Positions 29,440 to 46,417 of a stretch of DNA of 64,000 nt are shown piece after piece. The notes below the pieces were generated by a model. That model had not been told where the DNA came from. It saw only the letters and a program-made list of their open reading frames with translations, and searched no databases. The stretch comes from Scatophagus argus (lineage: Eukaryota; Chordata; Actinopteri; Scatophagidae): the NCBI RefSeq assembly GCF_020382885.2, contig NC_058498.1, positions 19,063,001 to 19,127,000 on the forward strand. The letters are read 5' to 3'. Numbering within the stretch: the first letter of the stretch is position 1; every line of letters begins with the position of its first letter. The position numbers and the translations under genes were made by a program.

Positions 29440-29625
29440 CAGTGGTTCTCAAACTTTCTTCACGCTGCAGTGCTCAGATTATGACAAAATAATGAATAAT
29501 TCATGACCCTAATATATCTACATTTTAAACAGTATAAACAGCTTTTTTTTAAAATTCGTTATTTTTTCACTACAAACAGCTTTGGCCTGCCAGGACCCAC
29601 ATTGGGCCACGCTGCTATAAACTCA
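29440..29625. mobile_element. hAT-type MITE fragment
   Basis: It begins CAGTGGTTCTCAAACTTTCTTCAC, the typical terminal inverted repeat of hAT elements, and runs through AT-rich filler to GGCCTGCCAGGACCCACATTGGGCCACGCTGCTATAAA. That right part resembles the other terminal region (the reverse of a 'GTGGGTCC' motif). There is no coding capacity. The right end is not sharply defined. Confidence 0.6.
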
Positions 29626-29639
29626 GTTAATGAACTACA

Positions 29640-30135
29640 TTTCCTGGCCTCCCACGGTACTGTCCTCACTTATGTTCTATGATGATACGTTTATTCTTTA
29701 TTATATTCTGCTCGTACTTAACTTTTTTACTTTATCTTGTATATTATATGCCATATTGCTGTACTGTATTATGTGTTATGTTGATATTACTGCATTTCAC
29801 CTTGTGTTTTTATATCAAACACTGTTATAATGTTATACTGTACTATATCTGTGACATATATGATACTGTGCAGCTATTGATCACACCACTATGTCACTTA
29901 AGAAAATGCAGCACTATGACTTAAACTACAGTACTGTTCATAGGCATTCTGAGTTTGTAATAATAACTAAATAAAAATAAATAATAAGTTTGCAATTGTG
30001 AGTTTAATTGCTTTTTTTTTTTTTTTTTTTTACTTTTCCCTATTTATTGGTACTTATTTCTGTCCTTGTGCTGTTGCAGCACCTGGAATTCCCCTCAGGT
30101 GTCCAATAAAGGCATTTCATGTCTTATCTTTAATT
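29640..30135 (+). mobile_element. Probable 3' tail of a non-LTR retroposon
   Basis: A T-rich region with many TTAT and TATAC words leads to a poly-T run (about 30011-30031). TGTGCTGTTGCAGCACCTGGAATTCCCCTCAGGTG follows, then CAATAAAGGCATTTCATG and a (TCTTA)-like tail. The order 'tgctgtaa..aatttcccc..aataaag.. (tatct)n' is the usual 3' end of an abundant fish non-LTR element. No reverse transcriptase remains. Moderate confidence. Confidence 0.45.
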
Positions 30136-31640
30136 ATCTTATTAAAGATAAGACAGGCAAGTGAAGAATAGTATAGGCAGTGCCTTATGTAGTATTGTAG
30201 TATTAGTATTATAGTATTGAATGTAGTCCAATCATTAGTATTGGGAGCTGGTTGCCTTTGTGCACAGAAAAACCAGAACATGAGCTGCAAAGAGGACAGA
30301 AAGGGGGAGACTTGGTAACTCACCAACGGCCAGCAGGAGCAATAGGTCTTGTTAGACCACGAAGGTGTGGCAGTGAGCCAGCATTTACAATACCAGGACT
30401 CTGACACCAAAGCAGCTAAATGGGACTCAGTCATTTTCACTTCTGCTTTCTCTTGGGACAATTCAAAATGTCTCCATGAAAAGTCCTGTTAAAACAGGCT
30501 TTGAGGCTGAGGCTTTGGGATGGTATCTGGGCTGGAGATAGAAAGGGCTTAATGTACTGTATGTGTGTCTTCTTTCAACAATTTTCCACACAGGTGCCAT
30601 ATTGGTTTAATGCAGTGCATTAAACTGTTTCTGGCATGCCCTCCTCGCAAGCTGAAAAAACTTCATATCCTCCACGCCAAGATTTTTTTTTTTTTTTATC
30701 AATCATTAACAATGAAAGAAGAAGCAATAAATAATAAAAAGATCCTCCCTTCAGTGGCCCTATGCTCCTCCAGGGGGGCCAGGTCCTTAGTTTGAAAACC
30801 GAAATGAAACTGAGAGAAAATAATGAAGCATTAGCTGATATCTCTTAAAAATCAAATATTTCAAAATATTTCTTGGAACTTTCCATTCAGGGATCAATGC
30901 TAAGATCCAATTCTCTACACTAGTCACAACTCCACTTAATAGCTAAAAACCCGCTTAGTGTTGGGTTATAATAGACCATGCCCCTCCTCTTCTCTGTCTG
31001 TAGGCCTGCACGGACCTGATGGTCCTGCTGTCCCACATAATTCCCCCTATGATGTGTTAGGCATTGACGGCTGTCTCTTCTGCAGATGAGAAAGCAGCAA
31101 TTTTTAAAATCATTACAGACATATTAAAGGAGGATGGAGGTGCAGTGAGAGTAACCGAGCAGTGTGGACTCTGACAACTAACGTGTACCGGAATATGTTA
31201 TCTAAGACAGAAGCCACATGCATATCGCTGCTGGTTCAGAGTACTGGCACCTTTTATATTCCAGTTGAAGCAACTACTGCAGTGCAATCTGCAGCAACTC
31301 TTGATCATTAAAGTGGATGACCATCTCCAAAATTTTTACTATTACTATACTGTAACTATTACTCTTTAACTCTTTAGTCCTTTGGAAAAAATACTTTACA
31401 TTATATGTTATAACATATTGAAGATCTAATTATGTATGACCTCTGAATGAAAGCCAACTTCCTGACCTGACCTTGCAAAGGCCCATGTGTATTTTGGCAG
31501 GTGGTTGTGGGGTAAAAAACATGACGTGTCTCTGATAAGAAATGTGTCTCTGCATGTGCCACGTTGCCAAACAGAAAGCGGAGTTGTTGAGTTGGGCCCT
31601 CGTTCACTTCTTTTGGACAAGAAAAAGCAGGGAACACCTG
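30136..31640. other. Intergenic DNA upstream of aqp12
   Basis: No gene is recognised. ORFs of 114 codons (30117-30461, minus) and 76 codons (30565-30795, plus) show no family features. The aqp12 promoter should lie in the last few hundred bases. AGAAAAAGCAGGGAACACCTGATCTGAGCC is its immediate leader, but I found no TATA box I trust. Confidence 0.4.
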
Positions 31641-31649
31641 ATCTGAGCC

Positions 31650-33051
31650 ATGTCTGGATTGAACGCGTCCCTCGGATACTTCCTGGCTGCTGTGATCTTT
31701 GCAGCCTCAATTCAGACACTCCTTAAAAAATGGCCACGGTTTAGTTTCATTTTAGAGTTTGCATCTTCTTTCATGCTGGTGGCATGTTGGCTGGAGGTTC
31801 AGACCATTGTGGAAGTAGGTGAGTGGGCTGGAGGCCTGGGCCCTGATGTGACTGTAACCATTCTGTTTGTGGTGCTGCTAATGCATGGTGTGATCTGTAG
31901 TGGCGCATCAGGGAATCCCACCCTGGTTGTGCTGAAGTTCCTGCAGCTGGAGGCCACGACCTTGCATACTATAATTACTGCAGCAGCCCAGTTTCTTGGA
32001 GCCCAACTTGCACTGCTTGTAGCTGCATATTACTGGAGTCTGGAGCTGACAGACATGCACATGATCAAAAACCTGATGGCCAGAGAGTGCAGCACATCTC
32101 TGCTGGTTTCTGTGCTCCAGGGATTTTTCACTGAGTGTGTTTGTGCACTCATCTTTCATCTAGTCCATCTAAATCTGCAACACAGAACCACTTTGATCCG
32201 GGTGCCCCTCGTTGCTGTCCTCCTTACTTTCCTGTCCCATACTGGTAAGTTTTAGGTGCTCATGTCTTCTCTGTTGTCATCCAAAAAAAGTTTCGAAATA
32301 CGCTCTTAGTAAGAAAGCTTGTGTTCACAAATTTGAGATCAATTTGCATAAAAAAATTGTACAATTTTATTTGAAAACTTTTCCAAATAACACATAATGA
32401 AACATATGAGACCCCACTGCGATATCAGTGCAGCAGTCACTCTGTAATGGTTCAGAGATCCTCTGGTGTGCCTCTACAAAGCCTCAGTAGTCTGCAGCCC
32501 CTAGCCTACATACATACTCCATTTGTGCTTTTATAAACTTGTATGTGATAAGAAAAAGTATCTGACAGCGTTAATACACTTGCTTGTACACAGCGCACAC
32601 AACATTATGAATTCCAGGGATTCCACTTTGGTATCAGTCATGCACGTGGCCCTCTGCTTCAAGGGCTATAAACAGACTTAAGTGCCTTCCTCCACCAACA
32701 TTAACATGCTCATTTGTTTCTGTGCAGCCAAAGGCTACACTTCAGCTTACATCAACCCAGCCTTAGCCTATGGCCTCACCTTCCACTGTCCTGGATTTAC
32801 CTTCATGGAATATGCACTAGTCTACTGGTTGAGCTCTTTCACAGGTAAATCACATCTTGATGAGATACATGTATATCCCTTGTCAGCTGCTTTAACCTGA
32901 ACATAATGAATGTCTGTTTCTAGGCATGACTCTGGCTCTTGTTCTATACATGGGCCACATTCCAAGGATTTTTTCCAAGAATCTACTATATTTTCAGAAG
33001 ACACGTTTCAGAGTACCAAAGGGGGACAAAGGAGAAAAGAAGAAAATGTAA
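31650..33051 (+). CDS. aqp12: Aquaporin-12 (superaquaporin/unorthodox aquaporin)
   Basis: Coding exons are 31650-32244, 32728-32844 and 32924-33051, 840 bases in phase, encoding 279 aa. The N-terminus MSGLNASLGYF is close to that of human AQP12 (MAGLNVSLSFF). The first pore box is the unorthodox NPT (residues 89-91, in GASGNPT) and the second is a normal NPA (208-210, in AYINPALAYG). That combination is the signature of AQP12; AQP11 would have NPC first. Six membrane segments are visible, plus VYWLSSFTGMTLALVLYMG near the end and a lysine-rich C-terminus ending GDKGEKKKM. In mammals AQP12 is an intracellular channel of pancreatic acinar cells; the fish role is unproven. It converges with rpp21 about 500 bases downstream. 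Confidence 0.94.
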
Positions 33052-33547
33052 AAGAAACCACTTTTTTATTTTCTTTGAATCAATATTTTAGGGGAATATC
33101 TGACAACAAATGTTTAACGGCCAAGAGATTTTGACCTCGAGTAACAGTCACATGCCAGCACAGAAAATGTAAAAATGTTAAGCTTAAAAAAAATTGATGG
33201 CAAATTAATAAAAAATTCCATTCCTGTTCTTTGCATTAAACACATTAGTATCAACAAGTTTTCCCTTTTGGAGAAAAAAAAAAAGTGTAGCACTTTCACT
33301 GACATTTCTTCATTAACATGCAGCATGTGAAGAACACAACACATTGGCCATCTGCTGGTGGCATCAAAGAAGACACTGACACAAACAGACTGACTTCACA
33401 CAAACTGATCTCACAGAGCTCAAAAACTTGCTGAATCAATAAATGACTTAAACACAGGCATTTAGGTAATCTATACCTCCTCATCTCAACAAAAATGGGA
33501 CAACTACCAGTCCTTCATATTTCACAGTGAGAAGAGGGGAACTGCTC
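33052..33547. terminator. Convergent 3' ends of aqp12 (plus) and rpp21 (minus)
   Basis: Plus-strand AATAAA hexamers lie near 33206 and at 33438-33443. The only nearby minus-strand AATAAA is at 33065-33070. If these are used, the two 3' UTRs overlap by a few hundred bases. Confidence 0.45.
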
Positions 33548-34979
33548 TTACAGACTGGCAGTGCTCTGGGCAGCACTCGGTTTGGAAGACACTGATCCAT
33601 CAGGCTCTTTGTCTTTTAGTTGATTCTTAAGAGAAGGGCCTGGATCTGTCGCTGAGAAAGAACACATAAAAATGGTCAGTGCATTTGTCTGTTTCAAGCC
33701 ACTAATTTGCTGAGTTCAGAAATCTGTAGTCTCTACTTATTTTGAAAAGTATCTGGTAGCTAACTTACACAATTCCTAACTGTCTGAGGCAAGCGAAGTG
33801 TACCTGATGTTTATGCTTATGGAAACCATCCTCTGTGAGGCTGGTGTATATTGCTGAGCTGATGTTTCTCACCTGGCTGCTGTTGTTGCTCCATCTGAGC
33901 CTCGGGGCGGTCTACCCACAAACAATAAGCTGGATCATTCAGTAACGTCTTGCTTTGCCCGCAGCTGAGGCACCTCACAACAGTAAAGCGAGTTTTGCTG
34001 TTTTTTCCTAATGAGACAAAGTCAACAAAAAGAAAGTGAGTGTGTCCGATGAGATTAAACACATAACTGAACTGTTAAAAATGTGATGCAAGGTAACACG
34101 GGAAGGTAACTGGAGGGTTACTAAGAATAATAAGAATAATAACTAATGAAAACTTACTCCGCTGCCTTGTTGTAGCAGTTACTCCAGGGATGAGCAGTGA
34201 GCAGCACTTCTTGCATAATGTTCTCTTGACTGATGGATCTCTGCCATAGAATTAAATGAACAATTAATAGATGACGATCACGCAGGTTCATTGTAAACAA
34301 GAAACGGCGGCTCATTAATGTGTTTTTAGACAACAATGAGGTACTAAGACTCATTTGAATATGATATATCATGCTTGAGCTACACAAACAATATTTGTTA
34401 TTAAGTTTAATTCATTGTCAGTTTAGGTCTCTTAAAACAAACTTTAAAATTGTTGTCAATTGTGATCCATGGAAAATAAAGTTAATGTTCCAATGGGTTT
34501 GTTTACATTAATGGTAGCATAAATATGAAACCCTATGCAACACTGAAAAACAAACAAACAACAGCGTAACGCTCAATACCTCGTCACCCCGAACTGACAG
34601 AAATCGCTGAGTTTGCCGTAATTCAACCTTCAAATTAAAACCAACATTAAGCGAACCAAAGCTAGATAAGATAATGCTGAGACAAGGCTTTACTTACTGT
34701 CTAAGAACTAAACGTCTTGCAATGGTCCTCTGTGTGAAGCAATAGAAACGCGCCAGCTCCACATTTTCTGAGTTTTGAGATAAAACACAATGTGCAGCCT
34801 GTAGAGAGATAAAACCGGCGAAGTAAAGTTAACACTGCAAATTTGTTAGCAAGTAAGCTAACGTTTTAGCCACGTGACTGCTGCCGGTGGCAGCATGACA
34901 GCGATAGGCTTTTAACCAATTCGTTATTTCCTACCTGGTAAAGATAATTTAGTCTTTGATAAGCGTCTTTGTCTTTCAT
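33548..34979 (-). CDS. rpp21: Ribonuclease P protein subunit p21
   Basis: Five coding exons on the minus strand: 34979-34935, 34798-34698, 34240-34158, 34007-33873 and 33651-33548. They total 468 bases and encode 155 aa (human 154). It is a protein subunit of nuclear RNase P, which trims the 5' leader of pre-tRNAs. The sequence follows the family: KDKDAYQRLNYLYQAAH, then ARFYCFTQRTIARRLVLRQ and DPSVKRTLCKKC. Cysteine pairs C58/C61 (LCKKC) and C89/C92 (RCLSC) form the expected zinc site, followed by LLNDPAYCLWVDRPEAQ. I chose MKDKDAYQ as the start because it matches the family; the frame is open for another 50 codons upstream, but that part looks unlike any RPP21. The glutamine run and serine-rich tail are fish-specific. 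Confidence 0.93.
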
Positions 34980-36395
34980 TTGGGCAGCTATCACATGAAG
35001 AGGTAAAAAAAAAACAGAGCAGCAGCTACTTCTACTAGTCAGCTGCAGAAGACCAAAGACCAGGGTTTCACTTCCGGATAAAAACTCCAAAATAAAAGCG
35101 TACGATAAGCTCACATTGGTTAAAAACATTTTTGCTAAAACTTTTAAAGTTTCAGCAATCCAACATATTATTATTTTTTTTTAGTAAACATAATACTAAA
35201 ACACCTCAAGCTTCGTCGACCTAATCTTTTCTCTGCACTGCCTCTAGAGAAGCCACAACCCAACACTTCCACTTTATATCACATAGATTGCATGTTATTA
35301 GCTTTAAATTGCGTCTCTATTAAAGGTCATGTTTATTTCATCCTGTGTGAAAAAAAAAAAACATGTGATATTACTTCACCCCAATCACTTTCACACCCAA
35401 TTCACAAAAGCACAAACAACTGCATTTATTTGAGCATGGAGATAAGGTTGTTAGTCGTTCAAAGGTGAAAAAGAAACAGTCAACAAATTTTACCATGCCT
35501 AACCATTATGAAATTGACACTTTTTAAAAACTAATTATTAAGTACACAATATACACATGGGAAAAGCGCATTTCTTTAGTCCAGAAGAACACAAAGGACA
35601 GAGGTCGACATACAAATTTTAATAACAATAAAGAAGAAAGTATAAACCCTGTCAATCTAACATTTAAATTTGCCTGTAAGGTGCACCTCTGGTATCAGGA
35701 GAGTAATGATACAGGGAAGAACTGGTACAGTAGGTCTGTCAGATGTGGCAGTCAAAGAACGACACAATCACAGCACATGTTCATGATGACAAAAGGTCTG
35801 AAATGTTTCCTATAAAAACCGGTGAGAGAAAATGTCCATAAAAGACGAGTCAATGTGGAAATAGCAAGAGTGTTCACCGAGACCCACTATATAACAAGAA
35901 GGGGGACAAATTCAAGTATCAAAATACCTAAGACACTGACAAGCTGAAAAGGTAACTTACAAAGGTAGTAAAAATCATTGGAAGAGAAACATTGACACAA
36001 TCAACAATACATTAGGCAACATTTTCATTTGTTTAAGGCAGCTGATTAAAAAAACTAATAGAACTAGGCATCTTCTTCATTCCAAGTTAAATACAAGCCC
36101 AGCCCTAACTTGTCACCAGGAGATTTGTGGTACAAAACAACTATGCCCGACTCTGAAACTAAGCACTTTAGTTTGACTTGTCTTCTGACGTTTGTGTGAG
36201 AATAGAGTTCATATGGACAGCGGTGGAGTTGTGCTCTATATTTTTGGTCTTCTTCACAGTGAGGTTTGTCAGGGCTTATAAGGCTGGTGCATCAAGTGTG
36301 GCAAGTCACTCTCAGCCTATTGTCTGGCACGAAATCTAAATGGTTGGCACATATCTGTGCACAGCATGGGAAGGCAGGGTAGCTCTTTTCCTAAG
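34980..36395. other. rpp21 5' flank and pak2 3' UTR/flank
   Basis: No coding exon is visible. AATAAA on the minus strand at 35425-35430 could end the pak2 transcript, giving a 3' UTR of about 1 kb. Poly-A and poly-T tracts lie at about 35171 and 35348. Small plus-strand ORFs near 36357-36606 run antisense to the last pak2 exon. Confidence 0.4.
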
Positions 36396-41438
<5,043 letters not shown>

Positions 41439-42462
41439 CGCTATAAGTCACTGAGAGCCTGACTGGGGTAAGAGGGCTTCGGGAGCACAGTGGGTGAGGA
41501 TGGACAGGGTGGCAAACAGAGAGAATGCGAGGCAGCGCTCACACCAACACAAAGCACAGGTGTGCTCATGCGCTACAGGACGACGTGCCCAAAAATGACA
41601 GCAGAAGGGAAGCACTGAGTAGCACCTGGGAGGAAAACCAACCAGACATTCATTAGGCCATAATATAGAGTAATGAGCTTACAAATACAGCCATAGGTGG
41701 CAACTAATAATCAGCAATCTACGCTCTATTGTCATACAGTTTAATGACATCGTGATTGAAGCTGATGAGTGTACAGGAGTATTGTTGGGGGTGAGAACGC
41801 ATGCTGTTACATTTAAAGTTAACTTAAAGTGTCAGCGGAACGAAAACACTGACTATAGCTTATTTAGGCAAACATGCACATCCTCTAAAATCTTAGCACT
41901 GGTCTCGAAAGTTTTAAGAACATTTTCAACAAAGCAGGTTCTTCTTTGTGCCCCGTGTAGAATCTTAAGAACACTATCAAAGGAGACCATAAACGAGTAA
42001 TGCCAGTTGCTTGTCCCGCAGTGGATACAGAAGCAAAATGCAGACACTTAATTTCTTCGGGCTAAGACACAGGATGTCAATATATCTAGCTTCGACCCAT
42101 TATTTTCCCCACATAATAGCATTTCTATCTACCAAAAATGCCCTTCAAACTGAACAACAACAGGGGCGGCTAGCAAGCTAACGTTAGCATTAACTACTTG
42201 GCCAACAAGTGTGCTAGCTCGAAGCTAACGTTAGCATGACAAGCTACACTAACATTTGAAATCCTGTGAGATCCGTGCCAAGCTTTTAGCCAACTAACAC
42301 CAACAAGTCTGCCAACCGAACTTATGGTTTTCCCCAGAGAAATTAACATTGCCAGGGGGTGACTTAGACAACACCACAAACGATGCAAAGTAGCAAACTA
42401 TCCAGTACCAGTATGCTTTATGCACAGGCTAACGAAGACGACGCAGGAGCAGCAGAGCTCAC

Positions 42463-42640
42463 CGGAGGTTCCACACCAGTTAAACTTGAATAGAACTTGA
42501 CTCCCGGACGAACCTCGACGGTCTGGAAAGCGTTCGTGAATCTGATCAAAAGTAGTCCCTCTGTTACATGGGTCCTTGATGGTGCGCGACGCGTACAAAT
42601 AACTTAGTAAAAACGTGACGACAACTATTTACAATGCAAC
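42463..42640 (-). promoter_or_regulatory. Probable untranslated first exon and promoter of pak2
   Basis: A good donor on the minus strand (CTCCG|GTGAGC) at 42463/42462 follows a GC-richer stretch, CGCGTCGCGCACC. The coding start is in the next exon, about 1 kb further on. The leader extends upstream to an unknown start near 42600-42700. Confidence 0.5.
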
Positions 42641-42699
42641 TTTTCTTCTATCTTTTCGGCCCTTGGATAATTCCGCTATGGCGAAGGGGAAGCGGAACT

Positions 42700-43487
42700 G
42701 CTGACCCAGCCCTAGCCTATTCAATAAATGTTTCAAATGAATGGTATGGTGTGTGAAGTTTCTGCTATCTGAATCCGAAGATTACAGCCTCTGTGCCATA
42801 CTGTACTGCTAATACTGTGGGCACTAAAGGCGTTTTTGACCACTGGGAAAACTAGAATCTGGAAATATGTTGAAACTTCGAAAACTGGAAGTCAGATGTT
42901 GAATTAGATCGAAAAGCATTTTAGGTAATGTAGTTCAGTCTTTATAATATGTGAACAGGAGCCTGATTGATACACACTTTTCATCAGCTGGAGGGTGAAA
43001 GTATTAAACCCCAAACCTGTTCAAGTATCATAGAGCCATTCCTGCAAACTGGACTTGTCTGGGATATATATTTAGTTATAATTTTAAGATTTATTTCTGT
43101 GTGATCTATGAAAATGGAATACCAGAGGAGCATATTAGATATGCTATCATTCAAAGTCCTTAACATCCAGTTTTCCCTTTACATAGCATAAAGATCATCA
43201 AGAACATACTGTCTGACAGCATCATCTCTATGTATTTGTACATATCCACTTGTTCGACTCTTCATTGAAGCTACACAATGAGTACATTGAGTGAAATCCT
43301 CAGATCCCAGACTGTGTTGTTGTGGTTGCTCCATCCTATTAAATGGAAATATTGATATGATATCTTTTGCACTGTAACCCTTATACACACTTCTAAATTA
43401 TGCAGCCTGAGATATTTGGTATCTTTAAAAACTTTAGGATCTCCAACAGAATTTCAAGTAATGTGAATTTGTAGAATGTGCAACAAT
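42700..43487. other. Intergenic between pak2 and pigx, nothing recognised
   Basis: AT-rich sequence with no domain-bearing ORF and no clear repeat family up to the element at 43488. Confidence 0.4.
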
Positions 43488-43658
43488 CAGTGGTGGAATA
43501 AGTACTCAGGTCTTCGACTTCAGTAAAAACAGAAATACTATAGTGTAAAAATGCCATATTACAAGTTAAGGTCCTGCATTTACTGAAGTAGCGGTAACAA
43601 AATATACTTAAAATATAAAAAGTAAAAGTACTCATTATGCAGAATAGTCTGTTTCAGA

Positions 43659-43704
<46 letters not shown>

Positions 43705-43980
43705 CTAGATTATAGTTGATGATGCACATTTATGTAAACATCAGACATGTTAAAAATGGTAAAGCTGGAGCTAAATTTGACTAATTAACATACTGCCAGG
43801 TAGCTTAATCCCTAATAATACACTGATATTTATTTGTTGATTTTGTATAATAATAATAATAATAAATAATGTAAATCTACTAACTAGTAACTAAAGCTGT
43901 CCAAAAAATGTAGTGGAGCAGTACAGTATAAAGTAGCACGAAATGGAAATACTCAAATAAAGTACAAGAACCTCATACGC
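43488..43980 (+). mobile_element. Non-autonomous hAT-like element with CAGTGGTGGAA terminus, carrying an (AT)n run
   Basis: It starts exactly with CAGTGGTGGAATAAGTACTCAG. Next come TTCAGTAAAAACAGAAATACTATAGTGTAAAAATGC, GGTCCTGCATTTACTG and AAAAGTAAAAGTACTCATTATGCAGAATAG. After the (AT)n stretch (43661-43703) it has GGTAAAGCTGGAGCTAAATTTGACTAATTAACATACTG, AACTAAAGCTGTCC, AATGTAGTGGAG and AAGTAGCACGAAATGGAAATACTCAAATAAAGTACAAG. This is the word order of a very abundant percomorph repeat. The far terminus (CCACCACTG expected) is not seen, so the copy appears truncated on the right. No transposase is present. Confidence 0.75.
43661..43703. repeat. (AT)n microsatellite
   Basis: A nearly pure AT dinucleotide run inside the hAT-like repeat, with a single TATG interruption. 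Confidence 0.9.
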
Positions 43981-44159
43981 AGCCTCATAGCTCAGTGTTT
44001 TACCATTACTGTCTGTAGTGTGGTGTTCACATGCACTGTAGCTTTGTGACTCTGCAATTACACTTTCCAGTGTGACTTTTCTGACAAAATGTCATTGTCA
44101 ACACAAAACAGGAAATGTCTTTAGTTCAACATGACACAAATCAACACAGTTCTTTGCTT

Positions 44160-44165
44160 TTTATT
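44160..44165 (-). terminator. Candidate poly(A) signal of pigx
   Basis: An AATAAA on the minus strand lies about 430 bases past the pigx stop. Confidence 0.35.
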
Positions 44166-44593
44166 TTTTGGAGTTTAAAATATTGTTTACAGTTGGGATA
44201 AAAGACATCCTAAGAAAATGTTTTGTGGCCACAGACATTCTTGATTTAAGTGTTTCAAACTCAATAAATAAGCGTCATCTTACCATACACTGCTTTATAA
44301 TGGGAAAATCTTGCACACAACTTTGAGACCTGACCAAAACAAAGAAGTTTACTTACAGTACTTGGAACCTATTCCAACAACCAGGTTAAGTGGATTATCT
44401 GCATTACTTTGCAGAGTAAAACTAGGAACCTGACCTGATGTTAAATAGATCTGCTCTCTGTTTGCAGTACCTCAGAAGATAAGGTGCTCTAAGACTTTGA
44501 TCCCAGTTATGCCCAAAAACCCTGGGATCAGACCAAACTAAAAAATAACAAGCCCATAAGCTTTTTAACAAAAGATAAGTTGACCATCAGTGT

Positions 44594-46417
44594 TTAAATG
44601 ATTCGGTGTTCCCACACGTATTTGGACAGTGCAACACAACACACCACTGTGATTAGAAGAGTTCCACCACATACAGATGTCACCAAAGAGCCGTCACCAA
44701 CTGGAAACTGTAAAATCGCAGGGCCTTGCTCCTACAGGACACAAGATACATTTTGAGTGATAAAGGAAAAGGAATAACAGACAGTGAGTATTAACTAAGT
44801 AAGATGCAAAGAAAGTCACCTGCTGATTGTGGAGTTTAACCCACAGACACATGCTTGAATTGTCTGCAGTACAGGGGGCGTTCATGACAGTATGAGGCTC
44901 GAAGTTGTTGAGCTGCTTACCTATAAGGAAGAGATAAGTTTAGATGAAGACAAGCAATCACTTTCTCTATCCATCACCTACATTCTTCATAAGGTGTTTC
45001 TGTCAGCCAACATAAAAGGCTTTTCATAGTCAAGTTATTGTTGTAACCATTGAGGTTAGTAGTATATTCAAATATTAACCCATTAAGCTTGATTATCAGG
45101 TATTTTAACTTGTAGTTTAAGCTCAAGTCCTGAATCATTTAAGGTTGGCAAAACCGCAAAGTTGTAAAGCACAGGAGCTAGAAAATATTTCCTAACAGTT
45201 AACTTATGAGGTATATTAAAAACATATTTGGTTACTTGTTTCTGAGAAGCCAGACATATATGGTTACAGAATAAATAAGATCCACTTACATGTTTCAGTC
45301 CGCAGCAGCAGCTCTGAGGGTTCTAGGTCAACAGACGTAAATGCTTTCCCATCAAAAGAGGGCTCATGGTAGCGACCGTGTATGGGAATCGCTACTTTTA
45401 ATAGTCCAGGAGTTGGTCCATCAGAGGTGGGGTACACGTAAGCGACAAATCCTGAAGTCTTGTGAGCAGGCACTTCTAGGTCAATGGATGAATCTAGTAA
45501 TATCTTACACAGGTGAATATGTAAATAATTAATACGTACGTGCATGAATGTGGTTTGTAGTATTTATTTCCACAAATGTGCAATTTATTGTCAAAGTGCC
45601 ATTCTTACATGCCAATCACTTTGATCGCTCAGAGTTGCAAGTTGGTATGGATCAAGGTATATACCTCTGGGCCATCTATGAAGTAGCAAAACTCTGACCC
45701 AGCTGAGCACATCAGGGCCAAGCTCGATAGTGGTTACCACTTCCCTAAAACATACCAGAAATCACTTTCTCATTCCACACACAGTGAGCCTTAGATGGTT
45801 ATTGTTCCATGTTTGAAAATACCTGTGAAAACCCTTTTTGTGGATCTCCACCGAAACCTGTGAGGATTCAAGCAACTGCCTCAGAAGACCACAGTGGTTT
45901 TCTTTCTTCTCATCTGCAAAAATATGTAGACTGTATTGGTCAATACCACAAGAATGTACGGTAATGGTAATGGCAATTTCAAATGTAATAATACATTTAT
46001 GGCTGATTTAAGTATTAGCTTATTAGCTAAGATATTAGCTTATTTTCCATTGTTCTGAACAAGTCATTAAAAAGATGAGAAAAGTTGGTTCAACAGCCAG
46101 ATACAAAAGACATAATTAAAAATCAAATACAGGACGGAGAAATTAGTTTTGAATGTAAAACTGCAGCCTAATTATGACTAACAGACCAATGAAATAACAA
46201 TTAGTTTTTGTTTTATTTTCCATTCAATCTCGCTTTGTACTGCTCTCGTGCATAGTAAGAGAAGAGATGAGTTTCAACCAAAATTATGTTTTGGTGACAC
46301 ACAAGGTATCGTCTGCTAGTGAACATCCGATTTAGCACAGGAAGTCCGATAATACACCTTACCCTCACAATGACATGCCGATAACAAAGCCAACACAGAT
46401 AAGAGTACAAAATACAT
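44594..46417 (-). CDS. pigx: PIG-X, GPI mannosyltransferase I stabilising subunit
   Basis: Six coding exons, minus strand: 46417-46363, 45913-45823, 45744-45609, 45503-45290, 44920-44820 and 44731-44594. Total 735 bases, 244 aa. PIG-X stabilises PIG-M, which adds the first mannose to the GPI anchor in the ER lumen. The N-terminus MYFVLLSVLALLSACHC is a signal peptide (cleavage near residue 18). The lumenal part has CGLLRQLLESSQVSVEIHKKGFHR, RGIYLDPYQLATLS (human GLYVDPYELASL), and PIHGRYHEPS matching the human VHCRYHRP. A single membrane helix at about 213-235 is followed by a short tail, SKYVWEHRII. The start is an AUG directly before the signal peptide. The acceptor of exon 4 (GTGTAAG|ATA) is weak but keeps phase. 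It is divergent from cep19, as in the human 3q29 cluster next to PAK2. Confidence 0.9.

Noticed and set aside
30117-30461. A 114-codon ORF between slc35d1 and aqp12
   Set aside because: It begins in, and runs into, retroposon tail and hairpin sequence. No domain or splice context.
30960-31160. A possible exon (TGTAG|GCCTGCACGG...) with a glycine/proline-like frame
   Set aside because: The frame is short, no partner exon could be joined, and no family is recognisable.
34980-35129. A 50-residue N-terminal extension in frame with rpp21
   Set aside because: The family starts close to MKDKDAYQ. The extension is hydrophobic/serine-rich and unlike RPP21, so the downstream ATG at 34979 was chosen.
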